The notes beneath the pieces are model-generated. The model was not told the DNA's origin and made no database searches. It was given only the letters and a program-made list of their open reading frames with translations. A stretch of DNA of 64,000 nucleotides from NCBI GenBank assembly GCA_013388835.1, contig JACAEL010000012.1:25839-89838 (forward strand), written 5' to 3'. Made by a program: the position numbers and the translations under genes. Below, in pieces: positions 18,565 to 27,686 of the stretch. Numbering within the stretch: position 1 is the first letter of the stretch; every line of letters starts with the position of its first letter. The stretch is from Candidatus Thorarchaeota archaeon. Lineage in GTDB: Archaea > Asgardarchaeota > Thorarchaeia > Thorarchaeales > Thorarchaeaceae.

Positions 18565-19509
18565 TCATGGCTTAAGAACTGACCACTTCACTGTGTCGAT
18601 GACTGAGGTTGACTGCCGGGGTTGACTAACGCCATACACAGACTCTACGAAGGGACCAGTCGTACTTGATGCGTCACGGGAATCTCGCCTCTGTAGGCGG
18701 AAGTACAGCAGGGATATGGTCAGCAAGTACGACACGTAAGTCACTACCTCGAGCGCAGATGGATTCCCATTGTAGCCGAAGAGGGCCTTTAGGAAGAGCC
18801 CAATCATGCCATTTTCATGTAGTGGGTGATAGCTGCCGTCCGGCAGTGCTGGCGGATTGATGTCCCATATCTCGACAGGCCCAATCAATAGCAGACCAGC
18901 CTCCTGTAGCTCGTGGACCCCATAGGCAATCATACCTGAAGCAAACAGGACCAGAAACAGCGAGGTCCACCTGAAGAAGGCCTGTATGTCTATTCGCAAT
19001 GAGCCATGGTACAGACCAATCCCAACTGCTCCAGCAACCGTGAGCCCGATTGCAGAGCCACTTACCGCTTGCAGAGGGTCTTGAATGAGCAATGCCATTA
19101 TGAATAGCACAAGTTCGACACCTTCTCTGAATACAAGTGTGAATGCCAGAAGAGTGAGCCCAATCACATTCCGACGGCTCACCTGCACTCCCAGAGACCT
19201 CTGAATCTCAAACGACATCCTGGGACCAGACAACCACATCCACGCTATCATCGTGGTGAGAAGTATAGCGGCGACGAGTAGCGCGAGTCCCTCAAATATG
19301 TTCAGAGATAGTCCCTCAAGGGATCCCCAGACGAACACAAGAACAAGAGCAACTCCGAGACTCGATAGTACTGCAGTGCCTGTACCAAGAAACACGTATC
19401 GGGCAAGATCAAGCTTTCCAGTTCTCCGTAGATACGAGAACATGATGGCCAGAATCAGGGCCGCCTCAATGCCCTCTCGAACGGAGATTATTGCCGGACC
19501 AATGAACAA
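18565..19509 (-). CDS. FTR1-family iron permease
   Basis: 314 residues and seven membrane helices. The two iron-binding REGxE motifs of the FTR1/EfeU family are present, REGIEAALIL at about 11-20 and FREGVELVLF at about 130-139. These proteins import iron, usually with a partner oxidase or periplasmic component, neither of which is adjacent. The 280 bp upstream holds no other gene; I see no convincing DtxR/Fur box there. Confidence 0.92.
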   Translation of the reverse strand: MFIGPAIISVREGIEAALILAIMFSYLRRTGKLDLARYVFLGTGTAVLSSLGVALVLVFVWGSLEGLSLNIFEGLALLVAAILLTTMIAWMWLSGPRMSFEIQRSLGVQVSRRNVIGLTLLAFTLVFREGVELVLFIMALLIQDPLQAVSGSAIGLTVAGAVGIGLYHGSLRIDIQAFFRWTSLFLVLFASGMIAYGVHELQEAGLLLIGPVEIWDINPPALPDGSYHPLHENGMIGLFLKALFGYNGNPSALEVVTYVSYLLTISLLYFRLQRRDSRDASSTTGPFVESVYGVSQPRQSTSVIDTVKWSVLKP

Positions 19510-19790
19510 GCTGATCTACCTCCATCATTCTCATACTGTCATGCACTATGGTTAACTCCATTTGGCCTAATAACGCTGCAGATATGGCAACCTGCTTACT
19601 GCCGGGCGCGGTCCTCAGAGCAGATGCTTAGTTCATCACTGGGTGCACAGAGGGGACGGCTCTAGTACCGCTCCAAGTGACCGGGACGCCCTGAAGAGAC
19701 CATGAGAGGCTCAACGGATAGCTGAACACAGTCTGACTCGATTCCAATCGAGTGAGTCTTCGAGATAGGCGACCTGCCAGCGTATCAGCA

Positions 19791-20186
19791 TCAGAGCCGG
19801 ATTGGGTTGGGTCCGATCTTTCGGATCTCTGCAGCAAACTTGGTGACTTCAGATGCGAACTTGTCCCCTTCGGCTGCGGAAACGAAGACCATCTTCACTC
19901 GGTCCTCGTTCATCCCAAGTTGTCCAATGAGTTTTCGTGCAAACCTTACTCGACGTTCTGCACCCAGGTTCCCCGTCTTGTATGCACAGTCGCCCGGGTG
20001 GCAACCTACGACCAGGACCCCGTCTGCCCCCTCTTGCAACGCCTTCAGGATGAAGTTGATGTCTAGACGAGCGGTGCAAGGCATGCGTATTATCCGGCTA
20101 CTCACATCGTACTGCAGTTTCATTGTGCCAGCTAGATCGGAGGCAGCGTACATACATTGCATGCAGCCCAGTACTATGATGTTCAT
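19791..20186 (-). CDS. MvhD / hydrogenase iron-sulfur (delta) subunit family protein
   Basis: 131 residues from ATG 20186 (MNIIVLGCMQCMYAA). The cysteine pattern CMQC ... MPCTARLD ... VVGCHPGDCAYKTGN is that of MvhD, the [2Fe-2S] protein linking hydrogenase or formate dehydrogenase to HdrA. No hydrogenase genes are adjacent. The frame continues upstream with a plausible segment (FPKGYIDLSDLTLPFENEV) that appears to connect, by a frameshift near 20285, to the ORF on its left; the true protein may therefore be longer. It could accept electrons for the Hdr complex encoded at 27.7-34.8 kb. Confidence 0.82.
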   Translation of the reverse strand: MNIIVLGCMQCMYAASDLAGTMKLQYDVSSRIIRMPCTARLDINFILKALQEGADGVLVVGCHPGDCAYKTGNLGAERRVRFARKLIGQLGMNEDRVKMVFVSAAEGDKFASEVTKFAAEIRKIGPNPIRL

Positions 20187-20713
20187 ATCCTTAGGGGGCA
20201 TTTCCTTCGTTACCTCGTTCTCAAACGGGAGTGTCAGGTCGGATAGGTCGATATATCCTTTGGGAAAGTGGAACGGGCCATGAAACCAATGTCGCGTACT
20301 GCAAGAGCTGCTGAGGACTTGAACACTTCTATGCTGCTCAACCACGGCTTCAGTTCATCAGGATTCGCTTCGTGAATGGCCCAGTTGACATCCTCTTGTA
20401 CAAGAGACATGAGTACAGATGTGCATAGTTGGTGTTCAGCGACATGATAAGTCGAGATAACAACATGGTCACTCATGTGATGGTATCCGGAGTGACTGAG
20501 GACAATCCGGCAGACTGGTCTTCTTGCGTTCCGAGCATGTATTGAAGAGTGTCTATCCCCGTCGTCCCATGTCCTATGCATCCGAGGATGAGTGCCCGAT
20601 GAAACGTAGCACAGGACACACATAGCGGATGCAATCCTAGCGTGTAATGACATCGACACGAGCAAGTTGGCAATGTATGCGCGGCCATTGGATGCCGAGA
20701 TGAGCATGATCAT
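20187..20713 (-). pseudogene. possible frameshifted N-terminal part of the MvhD-containing gene
   Basis: A minus-strand frame opens at 20713 after a strong GAGGAGG and runs to 20234. Its last third is protein-like (NWAIHEANPDELKPWL, FKSSAALAVRDIGFMARS) and reaches FPK at exactly the point where the MvhD frame also reads FPK. A plus/minus one shift there would give one continuous protein. The middle reads better in another frame (RALILGCIGHGTTGIDTLQ). This suggests two frameshifts, either decay or sequencing error. The lost domain is not identified. Confidence 0.35.
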
Positions 20714-21004
20714 CGCCTCCTCCTAGTCAGACCAGTGACATCGTGGGGGGATGAGCCTGTGGGCAAGCGGTCCTACTCCAGCCCGTAGAATAGACGGAGA
20801 GAGAGATAGTAGTATGGACGGAGGGCAATCTCCGCGTGGCAGTAGAGTCCGTCAAGGTCTACTGGTATGCTGCCTGTGCAGCACTCGAGCGGTCCGAGAT
20901 AGGTTGTTGTGTCAACAGCCAATACCAAGAGTAGTCCGCTCCAATCATCATGCTCGGAAACTCCGAGCGACACCAATAATGCTAGCCAGACGGACCATTT
21001 GTCC

Positions 21005-21856
21005 ATGAGACTGAAGTATGGGATAGACATGCCAATCCCACCTGTAGAGGGCAGAGTGGACGCTCGGAAGGTTGTGGACTGGATGGTGTTGGCTGAGGAG
21101 GCGGGATGGGACGGTTTTTCAGTCTGGGACCATCTGGTACTTGACTTTGGAGGGCCCCTTGAAACATACGACCCGTGGATTATCAGGTCTGCTGCAGCCG
21201 CGGTCACGAAGAGAATCAGGATTGTCGCCAACGTCACCCCTCTGCCTCGTAGACGACCTTGGAAGGTGGCCCGGGAAGCGGTCACGCTGGACCATCTGTC
21301 ACAAGGACGCTTCACTTTGGGCGTCGGTCTCGGTAATCCTCCTTCCGAGTATGAGGCATTTGGGGAGGTCTCTGACGCCCGGGTGCGCGCAAAGAAGCTT
21401 GATGAGAGTCTGGACATAATAACAGGCCTCTGGAAAGGAGAGGCCTTCTCTTACGAAGGAGAGCATTTCAGGTTGAAAGATGTGACGTTTGTTCCTCGTC
21501 CGATTCAACAACCAAGGATACCAATATGGGTTGGGGGTATGTGGCCTAATAGGGCCCCCTTCATCCGAGCAGCAAAATACGATGGTGTCGTGCCCGGAAG
21601 AAACTGGCCCGATGTGCTGACACCTTCAGATCTGAAGACAATCCTCGAACTGATTGAGGCTCGCAGAACCACTCTCAGTGGCTTTGATGTTGCGGTGGGG
21701 GGGATTACTTCGGGAGAGAATAGAGGACGGGACGAGAACACTCTGAGCCCTTGGATAGAGGCGGGAGCGACTTGGTGGTTCGAGGAGATCAATGCAGTCC
21801 GCGACAAGACTGAGGAACTGGAGGAGAGAATACGACATGGCCCTCCTGATGTCTGA
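21005..21856 (+). CDS. luciferase-like (LLM class) flavin- or F420-dependent oxidoreductase
   Basis: 283 residues from ATG 21005 (MRLKYGIDMPIPP); upstream in-frame codons to 20909 look non-coding. It has the LLM TIM-barrel pattern: AEEAGWDGFSVWDHL, RIRIVANVTPLPRRRPWKVAREAVTLD broken across strands 4-5, LDHLSQGRFTLGVGLG, FVPRPIQQPRIPIWVGG. Members oxidise or reduce small organic molecules with FMN or F420; the substrate is unknown. It stands alone between a decayed region and a 350-bp gap. Confidence 0.88.
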   Translation: MRLKYGIDMPIPPVEGRVDARKVVDWMVLAEEAGWDGFSVWDHLVLDFGGPLETYDPWIIRSAAAAVTKRIRIVANVTPLPRRRPWKVAREAVTLDHLSQGRFTLGVGLGNPPSEYEAFGEVSDARVRAKKLDESLDIITGLWKGEAFSYEGEHFRLKDVTFVPRPIQQPRIPIWVGGMWPNRAPFIRAAKYDGVVPGRNWPDVLTPSDLKTILELIEARRTTLSGFDVAVGGITSGENRGRDENTLSPWIEAGATWWFEEINAVRDKTEELEERIRHGPPDV

Positions 21857-22206
21857 CCCGGAAGCCGTATTGCACTATGGGCTCAGATGGAGTGCCGGCG
21901 CAGTCATGCAGCAGCCAACCTCGGAACCATGATCAGGAAGACTGCAGTCGCAGTCCGGTCTTCTGCTGGGCCGTCAAGTGATGAAGCGCGGTTCGGAGTC
22001 GGTCTTCGCTTACCTCGCCGTATCGTCGACTGCACCGAGATTTTAACGGGATGACTTGAAACCAAGATTGAGCTACCAGCTAGGAGCAGATATCTGAGGT
22101 CGCCTTGGACTTCATTGGGATGTAGTATACCGATTCCGACTGCACTTCTCGTCTAATCCGAGTAGTACACTCATATATCGGCCTTGAAGTGAGTGATTGA
22201 ACGCTC
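21857..22206. other. intergenic region with one TATA element
   Basis: About 350 bp without a gene. No tRNA, repeat or clear hairpin was seen. The only recognisable element is the TATA-like CATATATCG at 22172-22180, 27 nt upstream of the DUF3795 start codon. Confidence 0.5.
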
Positions 22207-22671
22207 ATGACTGAAGACACAAGTGAGATTGCCTATTGTGGTATCTATTGCGCAGAGTGTCCGTCCAAGACGGGAGTCATTGCGGACCTTGCAAGAGACC
22301 TGCGGAAGGCTCTGAGGGACTACCGCTATGACAGGATTGCCGAGTCAGTCAAATCAATCCCGTTCTTTGAGTCGTTCAAGCACTACTCCGAGGCCTACGA
22401 GTTCCTAGGTGGTCTGGTCAAGATGCGGTGCAAGAACGGTTGCAAGGGGGGAGGCGGACCACCATTCTGTAAGATGCGGAAGTGCTGCATCGAGAAGGAA
22501 ATCTCTGGTTGCTGGGAGTGCGAGGACTCCCAGACATGTGACAAGCTGGACTTCCTGAAGCCATCACACGGTGACGCTCACAGGAAGAACCTCAGAACAC
22601 TACGGAGAAGCGGAGTGAGCGCATTTCTGGAGGGACCAAGACACTGGTACGTGAAGTCCAAGGATGAGTGA
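22207..22671 (+). CDS. DUF3795 cysteine-rich protein
   Basis: 154 residues with the DUF3795 signature: N-terminal YCGIYCAECPSKTG, a middle RCKNGCKGGGGPPFCKMRKCC and SGCWECEDSQTCDKL. Ten or more cysteines suggest bound zinc or an iron-sulfur cluster. The family is common in anaerobic archaea and bacteria and has no known function. The TATA box spacing (27 nt) suggests a short or absent leader. Confidence 0.85.
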   Translation: MTEDTSEIAYCGIYCAECPSKTGVIADLARDLRKALRDYRYDRIAESVKSIPFFESFKHYSEAYEFLGGLVKMRCKNGCKGGGGPPFCKMRKCCIEKEISGCWECEDSQTCDKLDFLKPSHGDAHRKNLRTLRRSGVSAFLEGPRHWYVKSKDE

Positions 22672-22709
22672 CAACGACCGCACTCACTGCTTCACGTACC
22701 AAGACGGAC

Positions 22710-23921
22710 CTATGTCGGCACGTCATCCAAGAGACGCTTTTCGCCCTCAATCTTCTTGATTGGAGCGATGTCCTGTGATACTTCAAGGCAACCGAGGTAC
22801 TTGCCCGCCTTATCACGAACCGCAAAGTACCGGATGTGGATGAACCGCTCCTGAAGATGAATCCAGAACTCGGCAACATTCCTCTTCCCCTCTCGGAAGT
22901 CTTGCAGTATCCTGTTGACCACATGTACGCTCTTCTGAGGATGACAGGCCTGGACGCTACGTCCAATCACTGCTCTCGAACGCACGAATACTCGTTCCGG
23001 GGACTCGCTGAAGTATCGGACTTTGTCTTCATGGTCTACGAACGTGATGTCCACGGGCAACGTGTTGAGCATGGCTTGAAGAACCTGGACCGGCAGACTC
23101 CCGCTCTCAAAGACCACTGTGCCCTCGGAGACTGCAGCCATTGCGTCACCCGGTCTGGCTGACTGACCACGCTTGGGTGAGAAGAAGGAGTAGCCGACAT
23201 CCTCGAACTCTCTGCTGACCAGAGTCCACTCTTCTGCGGTGAACAGCTTCAGAGAGGTTGGAAAGAGGATGTTGTTCTCCTTGTAGAAGTGACTATTGAG
23301 GAGGTCATACAGTGCGGAGGCAGCAGCGGACATGGACCCGGCCCGGGCAGGTATTTCTGCATCAACCTCTGGTACGGTCTCATAGAGAGACTTCTCGGTC
23401 GCTCGGATCTGGTCGTGTTCCATCCACATCACCTTGGGAGGCTCTGTGATCCCATGTTTCTCCAGTAATGGAAAGAGGACATTCTCCTCACGCAGGTAGT
23501 GGGAAGCAGACTCCTTGAAGTGCCGAATCAGTAGACGAATCCTCGCGGTAATCTCAGCGCTAGGCTTCAGGTCACCATTGCTGATAGCTCCGGTCAGCGA
23601 CTTCAGGTCCGCAGCGGCGCCCAGCAGAATGCTGTGTTCATCCATGAGCGTCCGAATCGGGTGGCCCTCAGGTGCGACTTGCCGCTGACTGTCCAGTGAC
23701 TGGCGTAGCACAGAGAGGTGTACCTCACACAGTCGCTGGACCTCCTCTCTCGGCATCCCGTCTCGAATCAGCTCCTCTTCGGCCTGTGCAACCTCCACTG
23801 CGCTGACTCCTCTAATCACCTCGGCGAACTGCTTCTTGACCTCGTCCGGATGCGCACCTTCATGCAGTCTCATTATGACCTTCTTGATCTCAGTCTTCTT
23901 GTCTGGTGTCATGTCAATCAC
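22710..23921 (-). CDS. DUF438 / hemerythrin-HHE / PAS domain protein
   Basis: 403 residues. Residues about 8-75 match DUF438 (KKVIMRLHEGAHPDEVKKQF). Residues about 85-235 form a hemerythrin-like HHE domain with metal ligands in LMDEHSILL, IRHFKESASHYLREENVLFPLLEKHG, MEHDQIRATE and HFYKENNILFP. Residues about 285-395 are a PAS-like domain (VRYFSESPERVFVRSRAVIG, CHPQKSV). The combination occurs in anaerobes and is thought to sense oxygen, NO or redox state. No output domain is attached. It is convergent with the DUF3795 gene. Confidence 0.92.
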   Translation of the reverse strand: MIDMTPDKKTEIKKVIMRLHEGAHPDEVKKQFAEVIRGVSAVEVAQAEEELIRDGMPREEVQRLCEVHLSVLRQSLDSQRQVAPEGHPIRTLMDEHSILLGAAADLKSLTGAISNGDLKPSAEITARIRLLIRHFKESASHYLREENVLFPLLEKHGITEPPKVMWMEHDQIRATEKSLYETVPEVDAEIPARAGSMSAAASALYDLLNSHFYKENNILFPTSLKLFTAEEWTLVSREFEDVGYSFFSPKRGQSARPGDAMAAVSEGTVVFESGSLPVQVLQAMLNTLPVDITFVDHEDKVRYFSESPERVFVRSRAVIGRSVQACHPQKSVHVVNRILQDFREGKRNVAEFWIHLQERFIHIRYFAVRDKAGKYLGCLEVSQDIAPIKKIEGEKRLLDDVPT

Positions 23922-24009
23922 TCTACTTAACGTGCGTTAGCTACCGACCAGTGCCAACCAATCGTACTAATTACCTTTTGGGAGCGTTCACTTGCGCCGT
24001 GCCTGTCAG

Positions 24010-24411
24010 TCAGGCCAGCTCCTCGTCATCGGCCTTCCAAGCGGGACTGACGATGCAGAGAAAGACAAGAGGGACCGTGTCGGTGTTCTCGATGAATTGT
24101 CTTGCGCCGGGAGGAATGTAGACACAGTCATTTGCTGTCACAGATGCGGTCTCTTCGTCGATGTGCATGATTCCAGAGCCCCTGATGATGTAGTAGACCT
24201 CCGAAGAGGTCTTGATCCTGTGAGGGAATGTGGCCCTTCCGGGTTCCACTACCGCATGTGCAAGACTGTAGTCAAGGTGAAGAACAGCGCATTCATGTCG
24301 CGGATTGAGTAGCTCACGCAACTTGGTGTTGTCAATGGCCGTTATCTCTCGCTGTTCTGCGAAGCGCTTCAGCAGCAAGTCAGTTGTCTCCGTGGCTTGG
24401 CTGGACTGCAA
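24010..24411 (-). CDS. cupin-domain protein
   Basis: 133 residues with a single cupin barrel. Motif 1 is PHRIKTSSEVYYIIRGSG (metal ligands H, E) and motif 2 is DCVYIPPGARQFIENT, in which the usual His is Gln. Small cupins of this kind act as isomerases, dioxygenases or sugar-binding proteins, and nothing in the context fixes the role. It precedes the Fpg gene on the opposite reading direction order, 28 bp downstream of it on the same strand. Confidence 0.85.
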   Translation of the reverse strand: MQSSQATETTDLLLKRFAEQREITAIDNTKLRELLNPRHECAVLHLDYSLAHAVVEPGRATFPHRIKTSSEVYYIIRGSGIMHIDEETASVTANDCVYIPPGARQFIENTDTVPLVFLCIVSPAWKADDEELA

Positions 24412-24439
24412 TAGACTGAGTAGACCATGCTTATGAGTC

Positions 24440-25255
24440 CTACTTCTGGCAGTTCGGACAGATGTAGCTGGTTGTGCTCCCTATTCGTATCTCCTCAATG
24501 AGTGTGCCGCATGCGGGACAGGGCTTCCCGGTCCTGTAGCCAACCTGGAGATGCTCGGCATACCTGCCGGGGTTCCCCCACACATCCTGTTCCCCGGGTC
24601 CGCCTCCGTATCTTACGCCTTCGCCAAGCACGAACCGAATTGCCCGGTGTAGTCGCGACACTTCCTCGTCGGTCAGTGTATATGCTGGCCGGTCAGGGCG
24701 AAGTCGAGCGTACCACAGTATGTCTTGAACGTATACATTGCCTATCCCTGCAATGAATCTCTGGTCAAGGAGGTAGGACTTGACACGCCCCCTCTTGCGC
24801 TTGAGCATCGTGGCAAGTCGTTCGACGGTAAAGGCGTCATCCAGCGGCTCCGGTCCGAGTTCGGAGATCTGCGGATGTTGACCTAGTTGTTCGGTCTTCA
24901 TCGCATGCACATGACCAAACCACCAGAAGTGTATCCAGACTTGGCGTCCATCATCCAACCGGAACACAACCTTCTCGCGACGGGAGTCTGGCACATCCAG
25001 TTCCGCATGAACCCGGACCTCACCGCCCATTCCAAGGTTAATGGCCAACACGCGGTCGCCTCTCAAGTCACAGATCAACCACTTCCCACGTTGGTACACG
25101 TGTTCCACGCAGGTCCCTTCTATGAGGTGGCGGAATCGCTGAGGAGTGGTGTTGAGGACTCTTGGTTGGTTGACACTGACCTGTACGATGGTCCTGCCGA
25201 CAAGCGCCTCATTCATACTCCGTGCCAAGATGAGGATGTCTGGAAGTTCGGGCAT
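24440..25255 (-). CDS. Fpg/Nei-family DNA glycosylase-AP lyase
   Basis: 271 residues beginning MPELPD, with the catalytic Pro2 and Glu3 of the Fpg/Nei family. The beta-elimination lysine region reads YQRGKWLI, the helix-two-turn-helix contains FIAGIGNVYVQDILW, and the zinc finger is CPACGT ... CPNC at the C-terminus. These enzymes excise oxidised bases such as 8-oxoguanine. The family is mainly bacterial and rare in archaea, so gene transfer is likely. The position of an aspartate where most Fpg proteins have Glu6 (PELPE) is a minor variation. Confidence 0.92.
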   Translation of the reverse strand: MPELPDILILARSMNEALVGRTIVQVSVNQPRVLNTTPQRFRHLIEGTCVEHVYQRGKWLICDLRGDRVLAINLGMGGEVRVHAELDVPDSRREKVVFRLDDGRQVWIHFWWFGHVHAMKTEQLGQHPQISELGPEPLDDAFTVERLATMLKRKRGRVKSYLLDQRFIAGIGNVYVQDILWYARLRPDRPAYTLTDEEVSRLHRAIRFVLGEGVRYGGGPGEQDVWGNPGRYAEHLQVGYRTGKPCPACGTLIEEIRIGSTTSYICPNCQK

Positions 25256-25304
25256 TCGACACAGGGAAAGAAGTCAGGCACATTAGTCTCACCAATGGCG
25301 CAGT

Positions 25305-26318
25305 CTACTGCGGCTCCGCCTTCCTCGCTCGCCACATCCAGACTGCGGGTGCCAACAGCCCGATGATGGCAAGATTGAGGATGGTGAAGCTGGTTATCCC
25401 GACCTGGACTATGTCACCCCAACCTGTTGCAGCAGCCAACAACCGATTGACATACGCACCAACTCGACTCAGGATGACAAACAATACGAGTGTTATTGAC
25501 ACGATTGGGGTCACGTTCACTCTCTCCGCATTCTTCGCCACCGTCGTGGAGAGACCGTAGACCATCAGGAGGAGCTGAAGGACCAGGTCTGCGATAGTGA
25601 ATCGTGAATCGGTGATGTTGGTCAGACGAAAGGTGTAGTAAAGCCCTATGAGGAACAGAACGAGTGTCATCATGGTTGTCTGCTCGGGGCCCGTCCCCTT
25701 CTTGCGGAGGAGCACTGTGAAGATCGGTAGTATCACTATGCCAAGAGGAAACATGAGTAGCACGATTTGCTGGCTGATGTCGAGTTGTCCCAGCCCTAGA
25801 AGCATGTAGACTCCGCCAAAGGTGAGGATAGCAAACAGCCAGAACAACAGAAACAACAACCAGTTTGGCTGATGTCTCGGTCCGAGCTTGTCATGAGTGC
25901 TCCGTCCGATGTTCCATCCCAACAGGACGGTGAAGTAGGCTGTGATTGTAGCATCACAGAAGGTCAGAGCAGCGCCGACAGGTGGTCCGACCAACGCGGA
26001 CAGCGGGCCCAATACCATGAACAGCACCACTAGGACGACTGCAAGCAGAACCTGAAGCGTGGTGCGTCGCGGCCCTTCGAGAAACAGCAAGCGGGTGCTG
26101 GGAACGAGCGATATCACAACAAGCGAGACCATGAAGTATTGAAATGACACAACAACTGATACTCCAACGCCCTCAATGGGGTCTGTGATGTTAGGGTCAA
26201 GTTCCCCGCGTATCGCAATCCATGCCGTGATGATGAAGATGGCAAGCAGTGATAGGACGAAGCTAAGGTTGTACCGGCGGTCGGTGATGAGTGTTTTCAG
26301 ACCATTCACGAACAGCAT
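25305..26318 (-). CDS. polytopic membrane protein, unknown family
   Basis: 337 residues and about nine hydrophobic helices with short loops. Charged or polar segments are few (GRSTHDKLGPRHQPN, LRKKGTGPEQ, TVAKNAERVNV). I recognise no transporter signature, heme or metal motif. The N-terminus is cytoplasmic-type (KTLITDRRYN). It stands 50 bp downstream of nothing on its strand and is preceded by the GTCTA repeat. A sensor or lipid-related membrane protein cannot be excluded. Confidence 0.65.
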   Translation of the reverse strand: MLFVNGLKTLITDRRYNLSFVLSLLAIFIITAWIAIRGELDPNITDPIEGVGVSVVVSFQYFMVSLVVISLVPSTRLLFLEGPRRTTLQVLLAVVLVVLFMVLGPLSALVGPPVGAALTFCDATITAYFTVLLGWNIGRSTHDKLGPRHQPNWLLFLLFWLFAILTFGGVYMLLGLGQLDISQQIVLLMFPLGIVILPIFTVLLRKKGTGPEQTTMMTLVLFLIGLYYTFRLTNITDSRFTIADLVLQLLLMVYGLSTTVAKNAERVNVTPIVSITLVLFVILSRVGAYVNRLLAAATGWGDIVQVGITSFTILNLAIIGLLAPAVWMWRARKAEPQ

Positions 26319-26330
26319 TTGTGAGACCCC

Positions 26331-26350
26331 GTCTAGTCTAGTCTAGTCTG
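26331..26350. repeat. pentanucleotide tandem repeat (GTCTA)n
   Basis: Three exact copies of GTCTA plus a fourth ending in G lie 13-32 bp upstream of the start codon of the membrane-protein gene at 26318. A five-base unit in a promoter or leader could vary in length by slippage. No evidence for variation is available here. Confidence 0.6.
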
Positions 26351-26401
26351 GACGCACTGACATCACACCAATATGACTCTGATTTGGGCAGACTGTGGAT
26401 G

Positions 26402-27607
26402 TCAGAAGTCAGGTGGCTTCTCGCTATACCACTTGGGAGTCTTCTCCATTGCAGGATGATATCCGTCGAGTACATGCCTTCCAAGAATCAGCCGCTGGAT
26501 CTCACTCGTCCCCTCGTATATCTGATACAGCTTGGCATCCCTGAAGAGTTTCTCCAAGGGATACTGGTCTATGTAGCCGTAACCACCATGAATCTGGACT
26601 GCCTCACTGGTAATCCACATGGCTGCATCAGTTGCATACGCCTTTGCTACGCTGGCTGGCACAGTAGAGTCATCGGTGTTGTCAGCAGCCCATGCGGCCT
26701 TCAGGTACAGAGCGCGGGCAGCTTCAAGGCGGATGTACATGTCTGCAAGCTTGAACTGGATGACCTCAAATGACCGCAGCTTGCTTCCAAAGGCCTCCCT
26801 CTTGTTCACGTAGTCCCGCGCATACTCCATTGCGGCCCGACCAAGACCAGTGGCAAAGGCTGCGATTGCAGGGCGGGTCTTCGCGAACGTCGACATCGCA
26901 ATCGGGAATCCCATGCGCTCGGAGCCGAGCAGATTCTCCTCCGGGACTCTCGCATCCCGAAACATGACCGAAGATGTCACAGAGGCACGGTGTCCCATCT
27001 TTTCCACAGGTCGACCCGTCTTCACCCCGGGGGTGTCAGCATCAACAATGAACGCGCATAACGCCTTGTGTCGCTGACTCGGGTCAAGACTTGCAAACAC
27101 CGTGAAGTAGTCCGCATGAGGCGCGTTTGTAATCCAGAACTTGCTTCCATTCAAGACATAGTGGCTGCCGTCCTTCTTCACCCGAGTCTGAATCCCTGCC
27201 ACATCGCTCCCCATTCCCGGTTCAGAACACGCGAACGAAGCGAACTTCAGCTCCTCGGTCAGGGGTCGCAGGTACTTCTCCTTCTGCTCACTGTTTCCAG
27301 CAAGAAGGATTGGCTCAATGCCCAGACTATTGACGTAGATACTCGTAGTCATGCCAGCACACCCGGCAGCCAGCTCCTCTACAACGATACACTGCTCCAT
27401 GGTACCGAGTCCGGCACCCCCGTACTCTTTGGGAATGGCCAGATTCATCAGACCTTGTGCCCAGCATTCTCGTATGATGGGGAGCGGAAACTCGCCCGTC
27501 TTATCGTAGTAGTGGGCGAATGGAATCATGTATTGCTGCGCGAATTCTCTTGCCTTCTTCTGAAGCGCAAGCTGTTCATCGGTCAGAGTGAAGTCGATCA
27601 CTGTCAT
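26402..27607 (-). CDS. acyl-CoA dehydrogenase
   Basis: 401 residues from ATG 27607 (MTVIDFTLTDEQ). FAD-dependent alpha,beta-dehydrogenation of acyl-CoA. Visible are the family patterns FACSEPGMGSDVAGI, WITNAPHADYFTVFA, the helix LRSFEVIQFKLADMYIRLE, QIHGGYGYIDQYPLEKLFRD and the catalytic-glutamate segment YEGTSEIQRLILGR near the C-terminus. The length is typical (380-410). No electron-transfer flavoprotein genes are adjacent. Together with the ferredoxin-linked enzymes it indicates beta-oxidation or amino-acid fermentation. Confidence 0.95.
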   Translation of the reverse strand: MTVIDFTLTDEQLALQKKAREFAQQYMIPFAHYYDKTGEFPLPIIRECWAQGLMNLAIPKEYGGAGLGTMEQCIVVEELAAGCAGMTTSIYVNSLGIEPILLAGNSEQKEKYLRPLTEELKFASFACSEPGMGSDVAGIQTRVKKDGSHYVLNGSKFWITNAPHADYFTVFASLDPSQRHKALCAFIVDADTPGVKTGRPVEKMGHRASVTSSVMFRDARVPEENLLGSERMGFPIAMSTFAKTRPAIAAFATGLGRAAMEYARDYVNKREAFGSKLRSFEVIQFKLADMYIRLEAARALYLKAAWAADNTDDSTVPASVAKAYATDAAMWITSEAVQIHGGYGYIDQYPLEKLFRDAKLYQIYEGTSEIQRLILGRHVLDGYHPAMEKTPKWYSEKPPDF

Positions 27608-27686
27608 GCCTCGAGGAATCGGTAGAGAATACAGCACACTTCGACGCTATATCACCGTTGTGAGCTGGCAAGCACAACAGTTCCAA

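Noticed and set aside
19736..19753. Inverted repeat ACTCGATT-CC-AATCGAGT
   Set aside because: An 8-bp stem in a gap between genes with no T-run and no nearby start; too little to name as a site.
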